Assembly (NCBI GenBank): GCA_022601535.1
Contig: JAJACK010000004.1
Span: 1-64,000, forward strand
Length of the DNA: 64,000 nucleotides
Direction of reading: 5' to 3'
Source of the DNA: Chlamydiales bacterium
GTDB taxonomy: Bacteria; Chlamydiota; Chlamydiia; Chlamydiales; JAAKFR01
Positions 1 through 8,403 of the stretch are shown piece after piece. Under the pieces are notes generated by a model that saw only the letters and a program-made list of their open reading frames with translations, was not told the DNA's origin and made no database searches. Position numbers and translations under genes: made by a program. Position 1 is the first letter of the stretch. Every line of letters begins with the position of its first letter.

Positions 1-1
1 T

Positions 2-301
2 GTAGAAGGTAGTGTGCTTGAAGAAATGGCTCAAGAAATTGAAGCGGTTCCTGACGCTGAATTGGTTGTAGAGTTTGCTTACTGGGAAAACTATCTCAAG
101 GAGCATTACGCTTCAGAGTTCTCTAAGATTAAGGACGAGATCGAAAAAGCTCGAAAAACTCTTCTAGCCTTACTGGAGAATCCCTCATCAGAGAATGATA
201 GGATTTCGGAAGGGGAATATCAAAGTCGAGATAAAAAGCTGCAGACTCAAGAGCAAGAAGCTATTTTACAGTTGACTCAACAAATTATTGATAGAATCTA
301 A
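2..301 (+). CDS. Hypothetical coiled-coil protein, 5' end cut off by the window
   Basis: The frame is open from base 2, so the true start lies outside the window; about 99 residues are visible, ending in TAA at 299-301. The visible part is strongly acidic and helical (many Glu, Lys and Gln; predicted coiled coil) with no cysteines. I do not recognise a family. It lies 51 bases upstream of the translocon cluster in the same orientation, so it may be part of that operon and could be a secretion-related accessory protein, but nothing in the sequence proves this. Confidence 0.6.
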   Translation, partial: VEGSVLEEMAQEIEAVPDAELVVEFAYWENYLKEHYASEFSKIKDEIEKARKTLLALLENPSSENDRISEGEYQSRDKKLQTQEQEAILQLTQQIIDRI

Positions 302-352
302 CAAAGCCGTCAATCTTGATCTTTATCCGCAAGTGACGTATCTTCCCAATCT

Positions 353-1459
353 ATGGTTGAACGTTTAATTCAAATTGATGCAATCGATGAGGTTCAAAGC
401 ACCTCTCTTGATAAAGCTACACTAGAAACAGATGAAGCTATCTACACCGTTGAGGTAATGGAGGGAGAAACAGAGCAGGTTTCTGAAGAGCTTCAACAGT
501 TCAATCTTCAGTGGATTGAATATGAGCGCCCTGAGGTGTTCACAACTTTCGCTGATAAGCATGAAATTATCCATATTACAGACACTCTTGTTGCTGTTGA
601 AGAAGAGATCGGAGCTCTACAAGAACAATTGGATCATTCAATCCCTCTTAAGGATGGAACAGCTCCACAAAAAGGTGTGAAAAGAGAGCGAGCAGAAACC
701 CAAAGAGAGCAAGCAAAAACTCCTTCTTCTATCTTTGATCTCGCAAGTTCGACAAAAAAACAGCAAAAAACCTCTCCAGAAAGCCGCCCTCATAAAAAAA
801 TGCGTGATCAGGAAGGAAAAGAACGGTTCTCTCTCTTCTCCCCTTCTACCCATAAACGGACTCAAACACCTGTTCGCTCATACAAGCTCCGTCAAGATCA
901 AGGAGAGGGTGGAGGAAAAGAGAAAGAGCAACACGATCAAGAAAAAGAAGATCGGAGAAAAAAAGCAAAGGTCGAAGAGATTTCAAAGAAAAATGGAAAT
1001 GCAACTCTCTATGGCATTGAAAATGTCTACGTCCGTTTCATGGCTCTGATGGCACGTATCTTGGGACAGTCAGAAGCAGAAGCGCACAATCTCTACTCTA
1101 AAATCAAGGGGCGAACCGACCAGATCGACCTTCTCACAACTTTCATCCAAAAGATCAACTCGTCTGGAGGAGGGATCGATTGGGAAGAAGATGAACAGAT
1201 GCGGTCAGTTGTTGATCAAGCACGAAAGCTCGGAGTCGATATTCCAGAGGGGAAATATAGCTGGGCTGAGGATGAAAAAATCTTGCTCAAAGAAAATATC
1301 CAAATGCGTAAAGATAGCATGGAAAAAGTGACACAACTCGAACGAACCGACATGCAACGGTACCTTCAAGAGTCATCTCAATGCCATCAAGCGCGCTCCA
1401 ATATCTTAAAGTTGATGAAAGAGGTGATCGACACCTTTATCTACAATATGCGTCCATGA
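353..1459 (+). CDS. Hypothetical translocon-operon protein, possibly the CT863 positional counterpart
   Basis: A 368-residue protein with three parts: an acidic N-terminus (about 1-105), a low-complexity Lys/Glu/Gln/Arg-rich linker (about 105-215), and a more ordered helical C-terminus (about 220-368) that looks like the conserved portion. There is no signal peptide or membrane segment. Its TGA stop overlaps the start of the LcrH-type chaperone (ATGA), so it is translationally coupled to the translocon genes. The position upstream of lcrH_2-copB2-copD2 corresponds, as I recall it, to CT863 of C. trachomatis. A secreted substrate, a regulator or a chaperone-associated protein are all possible; function is unassigned. 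Stops in the same frame at 299 and 320 rule out an upstream start. Confidence 0.75.
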   Translation: MVERLIQIDAIDEVQSTSLDKATLETDEAIYTVEVMEGETEQVSEELQQFNLQWIEYERPEVFTTFADKHEIIHITDTLVAVEEEIGALQEQLDHSIPLKDGTAPQKGVKRERAETQREQAKTPSSIFDLASSTKKQQKTSPESRPHKKMRDQEGKERFSLFSPSTHKRTQTPVRSYKLRQDQGEGGGKEKEQHDQEKEDRRKKAKVEEISKKNGNATLYGIENVYVRFMALMARILGQSEAEAHNLYSKIKGRTDQIDLLTTFIQKINSSGGGIDWEEDEQMRSVVDQARKLGVDIPEGKYSWAEDEKILLKENIQMRKDSMEKVTQLERTDMQRYLQESSQCHQARSNILKLMKEVIDTFIYNMRP

Positions 1460-1893
1460 TTGAAGAAATACTACAACTCTCTGGAATCGAAGACCCCGAG
1501 AGCTATATCCAAGATTTTTTACTCAACCGCCATCTTAAGAGTGATACATTGCAACAAACATTTAATCTCTCATGCGAGCAGATGGATCTCTATTACCGTG
1601 ACGCGTATACGTTTTATGAAAAAGAGCAGTTTAAAGAGGCTGCCGATGCATTTCATGCGCTCGTCTTACTCGATCCTTTGATCAAAAAACACTGGATGGG
1701 ACTGGGAGCCTCTTACCAAGTGCAGGGACACTACGAAAAAGCTGTACGTGCCTATGCTATGGTCACTCTTCTCGATAGTAAAGATCCCACTCCTCATACA
1801 TACGCTTCTCAATGTTTATTCAAACTCGACCAATTTGAAGATGCGCAAAAAGCAGCTGCAATGGGTGAAGAGTTGTCTAAAAACATTCTATAA
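1456..1893 (+). CDS. sycD: LcrH/SycD-type TPR chaperone for type III translocators
   Basis: About 145 residues with an all-helical TPR layout: an N-terminal helix, then repeats around residues 45-75 (DAYTFYEKEQFKEAADAF), 80-110 (GLGASYQVQGHYEKAVRAYA) and 115-140. This is the architecture of class II type III secretion chaperones, which hold the two hydrophobic translocators in the cytosol before export. It sits immediately upstream of a CopB-like and a CopD-like gene, the standard chlamydial order (the CT862/lcrH_2 locus). I chose the ATG at 1456 because it forms an ATGA overlap with the upstream stop; the frame also stays open 25 codons further up, but that would lie inside the previous gene. 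Confidence 0.88.
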   Translation: MIEEILQLSGIEDPESYIQDFLLNRHLKSDTLQQTFNLSCEQMDLYYRDAYTFYEKEQFKEAADAFHALVLLDPLIKKHWMGLGASYQVQGHYEKAVRAYAMVTLLDSKDPTPHTYASQCLFKLDQFEDAQKAAAMGEELSKNIL

Positions 1894-1911
1894 GATACCC
1901 TTATCTTGTTT

Positions 1912-3321
1912 ATGTTTACCGAAATGCCAAGTTGGGTTCCATTAGAGTGTACAACTCAGATGACAGAAGAGGGGCTAGAACCGTCTCTTAGGGTATCTGA
2001 ATCCCTTTTTCAGCAAAAAGATTCTCCCCAAATGGGAACCTTAAAATCACCCCACACAACATGTTCTGTGACGCTTAAAACAACCTCTCCAACGACGCTC
2101 TCTTCCGCTAAATGTCAGCTTACTTTCACATCTGTAATACAAACAACTACTGAAAAGGGTGTGGATCGACAATTTCATGCTGTACTAAAAACCACGCCTC
2201 CCCCCTATACCGGTAAATGTGTACAAACCTTACAACGCCTACCGCTTATCACAAAAGAGGCTCCTCGCCCTTTTGAGGTTGCAACACGCGCTGCTTCAGC
2301 AGTAAAGAAAGAAGAGCAGGTAAAACCTCTTGAGATTTCGACCCTTAGAGGACGTGTTGCAGAAAAGCGAGAAGAGAATGCTTCTGCAAATCATCCAATC
2401 CGTCGTCAAACACTTTCTCAATTTGCCCTTCCACTTATTCTTTTCGATGAGAAAGAGGAGGAGAAGGAAAGGAAGAAACATGCATTTGCACAAAAACGTT
2501 TTTCTGCCCGAGAAAAGGGGGGGGTTGAAAAGCCTGAATTAGAACCTCCTCGAATTGGTATTTTTGCCCTCTATTACGTCTTAACAAAGATGGGAATTGT
2601 CTCAGACTCTCATTCAACTTGGGAGACACGAAGTAATATTCGACAAAATCAAGATGATCTCGATGCGCTCCATAAACTTCGACTCGAGGAGATGAAAAAG
2701 GCGATTGCAGCGGAAGATAAGACAAAAAATTGGAGCCTTTCAATGCAAGTATTCTCCTGGATGGGATCGTTTACAGCAATCATCACAGGGATTGCCTTAA
2801 TTGTGAGCGGAGTGGGAGCGATTGCAGGGGCGATGATTCTCTGCTCTGGTCTCTTTGCATTGACCAATCACATCTTACAAATCACAGGGGGATGGGATAA
2901 AATTTGTGATCTCCTTCCTGGAGAGGATAAAGAGAAGAAAAAAGCGGTGATCACCTGGATGCAAATTGGAATCTCTGTGCTCTGCCTGATCATGGCTGGA
3001 GCTGGAGCCTATTTTGGGGGGTTTGGAGCGACATTTGAAGCGATGTCTAATTTTCAAGCAGCTTTTGGAAGCGTTGTGATGTTTGCACAAAATATCAGCG
3101 CTATCGGAGAAGGCGTCTCTCACTACCAATACCGGAATCGGCTCGCAGAAGGATTAAAACATAAACGTAAAATAGAACAATTAAAACATCGGCAGAAAGA
3201 TTTGTTTGAAAGATCTGAAGAGGGGTTAGAGCGGCTCAAACAGCTTTTCAAAGATCTTTCAAAAGCTCTTGAATTTGAAACAGAGCTCTTTCAAGCCGAC
3301 CAAATGGTTACACGAGGTTAA
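1912..3321 (+). CDS. copB: CopB-like type III secretion translocator (SctE/YopB class)
   Basis: About 469 residues. A long Thr/Ser/Lys-rich hydrophilic N-terminus (1-215) precedes two hydrophobic blocks (about 284-325 and 347-376, rich in Gly, Ala and Ile) and a charged coiled-coil C-terminus (about 405-460). This is the topology of the major hydrophobic translocator, which inserts into the host membrane with its partner to form the type III pore. Size and order (chaperone, this gene, CopD-like gene two bases downstream) match chlamydial lcrH-copB-copD clusters. The ATG at 1912 is preferred; a TTG at 1906 and an ATG at 1924 are alternatives. Family identity rests on context and topology, since translocators diverge fast. 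Confidence 0.85.
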   Translation: MFTEMPSWVPLECTTQMTEEGLEPSLRVSESLFQQKDSPQMGTLKSPHTTCSVTLKTTSPTTLSSAKCQLTFTSVIQTTTEKGVDRQFHAVLKTTPPPYTGKCVQTLQRLPLITKEAPRPFEVATRAASAVKKEEQVKPLEISTLRGRVAEKREENASANHPIRRQTLSQFALPLILFDEKEEEKERKKHAFAQKRFSAREKGGVEKPELEPPRIGIFALYYVLTKMGIVSDSHSTWETRSNIRQNQDDLDALHKLRLEEMKKAIAAEDKTKNWSLSMQVFSWMGSFTAIITGIALIVSGVGAIAGAMILCSGLFALTNHILQITGGWDKICDLLPGEDKEKKKAVITWMQIGISVLCLIMAGAGAYFGGFGATFEAMSNFQAAFGSVVMFAQNISAIGEGVSHYQYRNRLAEGLKHKRKIEQLKHRQKDLFERSEEGLERLKQLFKDLSKALEFETELFQADQMVTRG

Positions 3322-3323
3322 AA

Positions 3324-4019
3324 ATGAGTACAGCAGTTATTTCAGGGCAAAGCGCTCTATCAGCAACACAGATGGAAAGTGGATGCAATGTTGGAGATCT
3401 ATCTCACCTTCGAGGATTGATGGCTCCATCAAAAAGTCATACATCTAAATCCTTTACAGCAAAACATATGCCACTTGGAGATGTGTTTCTTCTTTTCTTT
3501 GAATTGATGAAGCTAGAGATTAATTGCCAAGAGCTTGAAAAACAATCTCGACAAGCAGAGCGGCAATCACAACTCCAATGCATGCAAAAGGAAATCAATA
3601 GTTTAAAAGGACAAGCAAAATCACTTCTTCTTATCAACATTGGAGCAGGAGCGGTTGGAGTGATTTCAGCTGGTTTTCCTATCATTGGGCATATGGGAGG
3701 AAAAGGGATTCTTAACTTCGCTTCAAACATTCCTTTTTTAAGTGGATTAAAAGATATGAATCCACGGACAGCCTTTGATGCTGGTGCCAAAATGGGTGCA
3801 GCGATGTCTGAAACACAAAGAGCAATGTCTCAAGTGATGAGTTCTAATGCACAGGCAACACAGACAAGATACAGCACAACTGGACGAAATCACGAGACTG
3901 ATCATAGAGAGAAATCCGATAGACTCCAACAAATCCAAGAGAGATTTAGAGAACTTAAACAAGCGATTGAAGAGCTTCTTAGGAAAGATGCGGAGGCAGC
4001 TTCTCAACTCTACCGTTAA
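3324..4019 (+). CDS. copD: CopD-like type III secretion translocator (SctB/YopD class), short
   Basis: A 231-residue protein starting two bases after the CopB-like stop. It has one hydrophobic stretch (about 100-125, starting LLLINIGAGAVGVISAG), a central Ala/Met/Gln-rich region, and a C-terminal amphipathic coiled coil (about 195-225). A single membrane segment plus C-terminal helix fits the minor translocator. Characterised chlamydial CopD proteins are, from memory, roughly twice this length, so this one is compact. Its last 41 bases overlap the 3' end of the convergent methyltransferase gene, so no terminator separates them. Confidence 0.78.
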   Translation: MSTAVISGQSALSATQMESGCNVGDLSHLRGLMAPSKSHTSKSFTAKHMPLGDVFLLFFELMKLEINCQELEKQSRQAERQSQLQCMQKEINSLKGQAKSLLLINIGAGAVGVISAGFPIIGHMGGKGILNFASNIPFLSGLKDMNPRTAFDAGAKMGAAMSETQRAMSQVMSSNAQATQTRYSTTGRNHETDHREKSDRLQQIQERFRELKQAIEELLRKDAEAASQLYR

Positions 4020-4695
4020 GGTAAATATCGGTCCGTCCCCAAGGGAAATGGCCTCGAAAGGTTTTGAGGGTTTCAAACCGTTTGTCGTAGTCTGATAAAG
4101 GGTACGATGTGGAAATAATACGTGTCGTCTTGGGAAGTGTTGCCAACTTGCTTGTGAGTTTAACAATCCACTCATCTTCCATTGCAGTTCCATAAAGATA
4201 GATGAGGGTTGCCTCTTCTAGCGACACTTCAAAAAAATCGGCACATTGAAATGAGACTCGATCGGTTCGAGAGATTTTTTTTACCCGGTTTGCACGGTTG
4301 ATGTAAGTGGGGATGTGGTCAATCCCAACCGCTTTGCATTTGACAAAGTGAGAGAGCCAAAAGCAGGTACGTCCCGTTCCACACCCAAGCTCATAGACAA
4401 CAGCATCGGAGAGAATACGACACTCTCTTGCAATTTTATCAAGTGTTGTGAGCGGAGTCTCTCCATAGAGGTTGGAACGAGAAAAGGTACGACTGATCCG
4501 GTGGGGATTTTTTAAAAGGTATGAAATCCAAAGGAGTGTGTCACAAAAAGCAAAGGGGAAATTGCCATAGTATCGAAAGATCACTCGAACCCATCCAAAT
4601 AGGCGAAAGAGCATCGCATGGCTATTGACCCAGAGAAAGCCTACCAGTTGATGAATTGGCCTGGCTTTAGGACTCGAAATTCTTCTAGTTGACAC
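3979..4695 (-). CDS. Class I SAM-dependent methyltransferase with hydrophobic N-terminus
   Basis: A SAM-binding motif I is clear (VVYELGCGTGRTCFWL, about residues 97-112), followed by an acidic residue at the end of strand 2 (AVGIDHIP) and a motif around CADFFEV. The N-terminal 30-65 residues are hydrophobic and aromatic, suggesting membrane association. The substrate cannot be named. The longest form starts with GTG at 4695, with a GGAG eight bases upstream, and overlaps the upstream hydrolase gene by 55 bases; an ATG at 4614, just past that gene's stop, is the alternative start. It looks co-transcribed with the NAPE-PLD-like gene. Confidence 0.75.
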   Translation of the reverse strand: MSTRRISSPKARPIHQLVGFLWVNSHAMLFRLFGWVRVIFRYYGNFPFAFCDTLLWISYLLKNPHRISRTFSRSNLYGETPLTTLDKIARECRILSDAVVYELGCGTGRTCFWLSHFVKCKAVGIDHIPTYINRANRVKKISRTDRVSFQCADFFEVSLEEATLIYLYGTAMEDEWIVKLTSKLATLPKTTRIISTSYPLSDYDKRFETLKTFRGHFPWGRTDIYLNGRVEKLPPHLS

Positions 4696-5615
4696 TTGTG
4701 TTTCTCCATAGCACGGTAGAGATCAAAGGGTGGACGTTCGATCGAATCAGGTGAGAGCTTAAAGGTCCCAAAATGTCCCCCAATACTCAATTTTGACTTC
4801 ACATCTCGGTGGATTTTCACAGACTCCTCTGGATTGATATGCACCCCTTTCATAAATTGGCGGGGAAAATAGGTTCCAATGGGAATGAGTGAAAGATCGA
4901 TCTGTCCAAATTTTTCTCCGATCTTTTTGAAATCGAAGTCATTATACCCTGTATCTCCAACAAAGTAAAAACGTTTATCTGCTTTTTGAGACTCGATGAT
5001 GCATCCCATCCAAAGGGTGAGATTCCGATCAAAAAGGCCACGCCCTGAAAAGTGTTGCGCAGGAACTGCTGTGAATTTCAGCCCATCCTTTTCGTACTCT
5101 TCCCACCACTTGAGTTCTACAACCCATTTCTCTCCCATATCGGGTAAAAGGCGGAGAAGCTGTTTTTTTAATCGATGGGGAGTGATCCAAATGATATTCG
5201 GGTAAAGACGGTGAATCCGAACAATTGTTTTTCTATCCATGTGATCGTAGTGATTATGGCTCAATACAACATAATCGATCGAAGGGAGCTCTTCTAAAGA
5301 GAGCGTTGGAAGATGGTGCCGTTTTGGCCCGATGAGAGGGAAGGGAGAGCACCGCTTACTCCAGATCGGATCGACCAAAATTCCTTTTCCATCAAGCTCT
5401 ATCCAAAATGTCGAGTGGTTAACCCAGACAACCTTGGGGCGATTCAAGTCAAGAGGCTCTTCACGATTTGGAAAGAGAAAGTGATCTGGTACCTTCTCCG
5501 GTATCTCTCCATCTTTGTAGAAACCAAATCTCCAAAGGAGAAAATGGATAAATCCTCGTCGGAGCTGTTTTTGGTGAGGGTTGAGGTAGCGCCCCAACCA
5601 ATTTCGCATAGTCAT
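4641..5615 (-). CDS. Metallo-beta-lactamase-fold hydrolase, NAPE-PLD/UlaG-like
   Basis: A 324-residue protein with the metallo-beta-lactamase signature LSHNHYDHMD (about residues 119-128), a preceding WVNHSTFWIE strand, PAQHFSGRG, VGDTGYND, and a late GGHFGTF. This arrangement is typical of the N-acylphosphatidylethanolamine phospholipase D/RomA branch, zinc enzymes acting on phospholipid-like substrates. No signal peptide is evident. It lies between ispH and a methyltransferase on the same strand and overlaps the latter, suggesting one transcription unit. A lipid-modifying role is inferred from family only; some members act on other phosphodiesters. The first ATG (5615) is used; another ATG lies two codons on. 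Confidence 0.85.
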   Translation of the reverse strand: MTMRNWLGRYLNPHQKQLRRGFIHFLLWRFGFYKDGEIPEKVPDHFLFPNREEPLDLNRPKVVWVNHSTFWIELDGKGILVDPIWSKRCSPFPLIGPKRHHLPTLSLEELPSIDYVVLSHNHYDHMDRKTIVRIHRLYPNIIWITPHRLKKQLLRLLPDMGEKWVVELKWWEEYEKDGLKFTAVPAQHFSGRGLFDRNLTLWMGCIIESQKADKRFYFVGDTGYNDFDFKKIGEKFGQIDLSLIPIGTYFPRQFMKGVHINPEESVKIHRDVKSKLSIGGHFGTFKLSPDSIERPPFDLYRAMEKHKCQLEEFRVLKPGQFINW

Positions 5616-5625
5616 TTTTGCCGGT

Positions 5626-6564
5626 TTAACATGAAGCTGCGGCTTCGGTCAACTGTTTCGGAAGCTGAAAGAGAACATCTTCTTTTGCAAAAATCACATC
5701 TTCAACCTCTTCGACGCCGAATTTTTTGATTTTCTCGATACATTTTTGCACGATATCTTCCGGAGTTGAAGCGCCGGCTGTCAATCCAATCACTCTCACT
5801 CCATCAAACCAGCTCGCTAAAATCTCTTCTGGCCTATTGATCAAATGAGCAGCAATCCCCCGTTTTTTTGCCACTTCGCAAAGACGATTTGAATTAGAAC
5901 TCGTCTGATCTCCAACAACTAAAATGAGGTCACACTCTTTTGTGATCTCTCGAAGGGCCATCTGTCGGTTAGTCGTTGCATAACAGATAGAAGAGCTTGG
6001 AAGCGTCTCTACCTGGGGATATTTCTTTTTCAGTGCCTCTGTCACATCGGCAACATCATCGAGACTAAGCGTTGTCTGTGTAAGATAAAAAAGCGGAGTA
6101 TTGGGAGGAAAATCCAAATTTTCAACATCGGAAACATTTTCAACAATCGTTGACTGCCCTACAACTTCTCCTGCAGTTCCAATCACCTCTACGTGATCTT
6201 TGTGTCCAATAAGAAGAATATGGTACCCCTTTGCTGCAAACCGTTTAGCTGCTGAATGCACTTTAGTAACAAGGCCACATGTCGCATCGATTTCAATCAA
6301 TCCAAGCTCTTTTGCTTCCTCTCGTACCTGAGGAGAAACCCCATGCGCTGAATAGATTAGACGACCCCCTTTAGGAACTGTTTTAAGATCTTCGATGAAA
6401 ACAGCCCCCCGTTTTTTAAGCCTGTCAACAACATGTTGATTATGCACAATTTCATGCTTGACGTAGATGGGGGCTCCCCAAATCTCAAGCGCTTTTTCAA
6501 CAATTTCGATTGCTCGAACAACACCAGCACAAAATCCACGGGGCTTTGAAAGAAGAAGTTTCAT
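5626..6564 (-). CDS. ispH: 4-hydroxy-3-methylbut-2-enyl diphosphate reductase
   Basis: Last step of the MEP isoprenoid pathway: reduction of HMBPP to IPP and DMAPP by an iron-sulfur enzyme. The three conserved cluster cysteines are present (C12 in KPRGFCAGV, C96 in DATCGLV, C194 in SSICYATTNRQ), and the length of 312 residues is standard for the family (LytB/IspH). It lies 11 bases downstream of the CPAF-like gene on the same strand; CPAF next to lytB matches the CT858-CT859 order I recall from C. trachomatis. Confidence 0.97.
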   Translation of the reverse strand: MKLLLSKPRGFCAGVVRAIEIVEKALEIWGAPIYVKHEIVHNQHVVDRLKKRGAVFIEDLKTVPKGGRLIYSAHGVSPQVREEAKELGLIEIDATCGLVTKVHSAAKRFAAKGYHILLIGHKDHVEVIGTAGEVVGQSTIVENVSDVENLDFPPNTPLFYLTQTTLSLDDVADVTEALKKKYPQVETLPSSSICYATTNRQMALREITKECDLILVVGDQTSSNSNRLCEVAKKRGIAAHLINRPEEILASWFDGVRVIGLTAGASTPEDIVQKCIEKIKKFGVEEVEDVIFAKEDVLFQLPKQLTEAAASC

Positions 6565-6575
6565 AAGAAGAAAGT

Positions 6576-8312
6576 TTAGGAAGTTGGGATTAAAGACTCA
6601 ACAGTTTTGACAATATTTTCGACATAATTTCGGTAGTTATACTGCAGATCATCTGCTGTCAGTTTGTATTCAATATCTGGAGTAACACCTAGATTTTCAA
6701 TCGGCTCAAAGTTGATCCGCTCGGCCAAAGAAGCTGTGAGATGGAATTCAGAGACTCCATTTTGATTAGGGTAAGAAGCTTGCATGACATACCCCCCAGC
6801 ACCAGCTGTCCGTGTTCCAAAGATAACAGCCCGTTTGTTGTCTTGCAAGATCGCAGGAAAGAAATCGCCTCCTGAAAAATCAAGGCTATTTGTCAAAACA
6901 AGAATAGGTTTAGTGTAGTGCGCTTTTGGATGCGCTTCAATTTCATCCACTCCAAAGATGTAAGTTGGTTTTGTACAGAGTTCTCCACAGCTCCACTCTG
7001 CTAAAACAAATTGGCAAAACCCCTTCATCAACCGAACAGTTTCTAAAGAGACTGGATACCCCCCTAACGTTTCACCAATCAATTCTTTTGCCTCTTCAAT
7101 GGTTGTCACATCTTCAAGCTCTGGTAAAAATGTCGCCGCAACATAGACTTCCTCTTGGGTTAAAGCGATGTGATGTTTAGGTGTATAGAGCGGGCGGTCT
7201 GTCAATGCAGCGATCAATGCATAGAGATAAAAAACAGATCCACCAGGATTATTGAGTTGGTCGATGACAAGGGCGTCTGTTGAACGTTGAAGACGGGCAA
7301 TACATTCACAAAACTCTTCTATCTCTTCTTCATCTCCCAAGTAGTGGGCGATACGGAGATAGCCAATGCTCCGCCCCGAAGTTGTTTTAAAGATATATGC
7401 ATCGAAATAGTCTTCATGGCCTGATTGCCAGATTTTTTTTCCCAAAGGGGGAAGGTAGCTCTTTCGAGAGCCGATGTAGTGTCGATTATCGAGATCAAAT
7501 GAGTGACCTACATAAGAGCGATTCCAATGAGGGTAAACCATCATCTTTGAAAAAAGCTCCTTTCCATCTACCTTTGGTTCCACACACGGTCTTTGCTTTA
7601 CTCTTGAAAAAAGCGCCTTAGGATTTGAGCGATTCATCTTTGAAAAATCGGTGATCCGTTCAGGAGTATAATCCCATTCGAGTTCAATTTTTATGGCGTT
7701 AGCTTCCCCTCGTCGCTTAAATGTCATAGACACTGGCCCACTTGGAACATTAGACCCTCGACACCCTTCTCTCTGCGTTAAAAGAAGCTCGGCCAACGCC
7801 TGATTGGTCTCAAGGGTATTTCCTTTTCCAAGTTCTTCAACAAGCAAATTTTGGATCACTTGATCAATCGGTTTTCTATCAAAAGTGATCAACTCATCTC
7901 CCACCTCAAAAGGGAAATTTTCTCGTGGAAGAGCAGTTCGATCGATATAACAGATAAAATACCGCCCCTCAGCCCCTTTGATCAAAAATGGGAGGGAAGC
8001 CGATTCTGTAGAAAAAAATGAGACACCCACGTGATAGTCGCAAGGTTCATTAAAAAGATTACGCAAAACTTGTTGAAATTCTTTTGTCGTTGGCTGCTTA
8101 TTTTTTGCCACTTTCGCCTTTGCCTTAGAAAAAGAAGATTCTAGGTTAAACCCTGCATACGACCGTTTCCAGTCAAGAGGAGCGTAGTTCACTTCAAAAA
8201 CAGTTTTGATAAACTCAAGGTCGGTCAACATCCTTCGCTTAACTGAATGAGAGGAAAAGCTTGTTGTCAGACAGAGAATAAGAGCGATAGAAAAAAAAGA
8301 CCGAATTTTCAT
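6576..8312 (-). CDS. CPAF-like secreted S41-family serine protease
   Basis: A 578-residue protein with a signal peptide (about 1-20) and the chlamydial protease-like activity factor layout. The putative catalytic residues are conserved: His94 (CDYHVGVSFF), Ser480 (TNSLDFSGGDFFPAI) and Glu539 (EPIENLGVTPD), with the GTRTAGAGG loop downstream of the Ser. CPAF is made as a zymogen, exported out of the bacterium and released late in infection, where it cleaves host and bacterial proteins. Its place between a SulP region and ispH matches the CT858 locus. Assignment to CPAF rather than a generic C-terminal processing protease rests on the His-Ser-Glu pattern and synteny. Confidence 0.93.
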   Translation of the reverse strand: MKIRSFFSIALILCLTTSFSSHSVKRRMLTDLEFIKTVFEVNYAPLDWKRSYAGFNLESSFSKAKAKVAKNKQPTTKEFQQVLRNLFNEPCDYHVGVSFFSTESASLPFLIKGAEGRYFICYIDRTALPRENFPFEVGDELITFDRKPIDQVIQNLLVEELGKGNTLETNQALAELLLTQREGCRGSNVPSGPVSMTFKRRGEANAIKIELEWDYTPERITDFSKMNRSNPKALFSRVKQRPCVEPKVDGKELFSKMMVYPHWNRSYVGHSFDLDNRHYIGSRKSYLPPLGKKIWQSGHEDYFDAYIFKTTSGRSIGYLRIAHYLGDEEEIEEFCECIARLQRSTDALVIDQLNNPGGSVFYLYALIAALTDRPLYTPKHHIALTQEEVYVAATFLPELEDVTTIEEAKELIGETLGGYPVSLETVRLMKGFCQFVLAEWSCGELCTKPTYIFGVDEIEAHPKAHYTKPILVLTNSLDFSGGDFFPAILQDNKRAVIFGTRTAGAGGYVMQASYPNQNGVSEFHLTASLAERINFEPIENLGVTPDIEYKLTADDLQYNYRNYVENIVKTVESLIPTS

Positions 8313-8403
8313 AAGATAGACGATTCTTGGTTACAAATAAGGGGGCAAGTATGAGCTGCAAAAGGAAAAAAGTCAATGACAAACAACCCCCCTTTCCCTT
8401 AGA
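8313..8403. promoter_or_regulatory. Divergent intergenic region with a possible 20-codon leader ORF
   Basis: These 91 bases separate the CPAF-like gene (minus) from the peptide-binding protein gene (plus) and must hold both promoters, though no strong consensus is visible. A short plus-strand frame begins with ATG at 8351 behind a GGGGG run, runs 20 codons (basic, then Pro-rich) and stops at 8411-8413 in a TAATG that overlaps an in-frame ATG of the downstream gene (8413). This could be a coupled leader peptide or chance. Confidence 0.3.

Noticed and set aside
735-1049. A 104-codon frame overlapping the 368-residue translocon-operon gene
   Set aside because: A +1 shadow of a Lys/Glu-rich low-complexity region; Lys-runs continue in every frame there.
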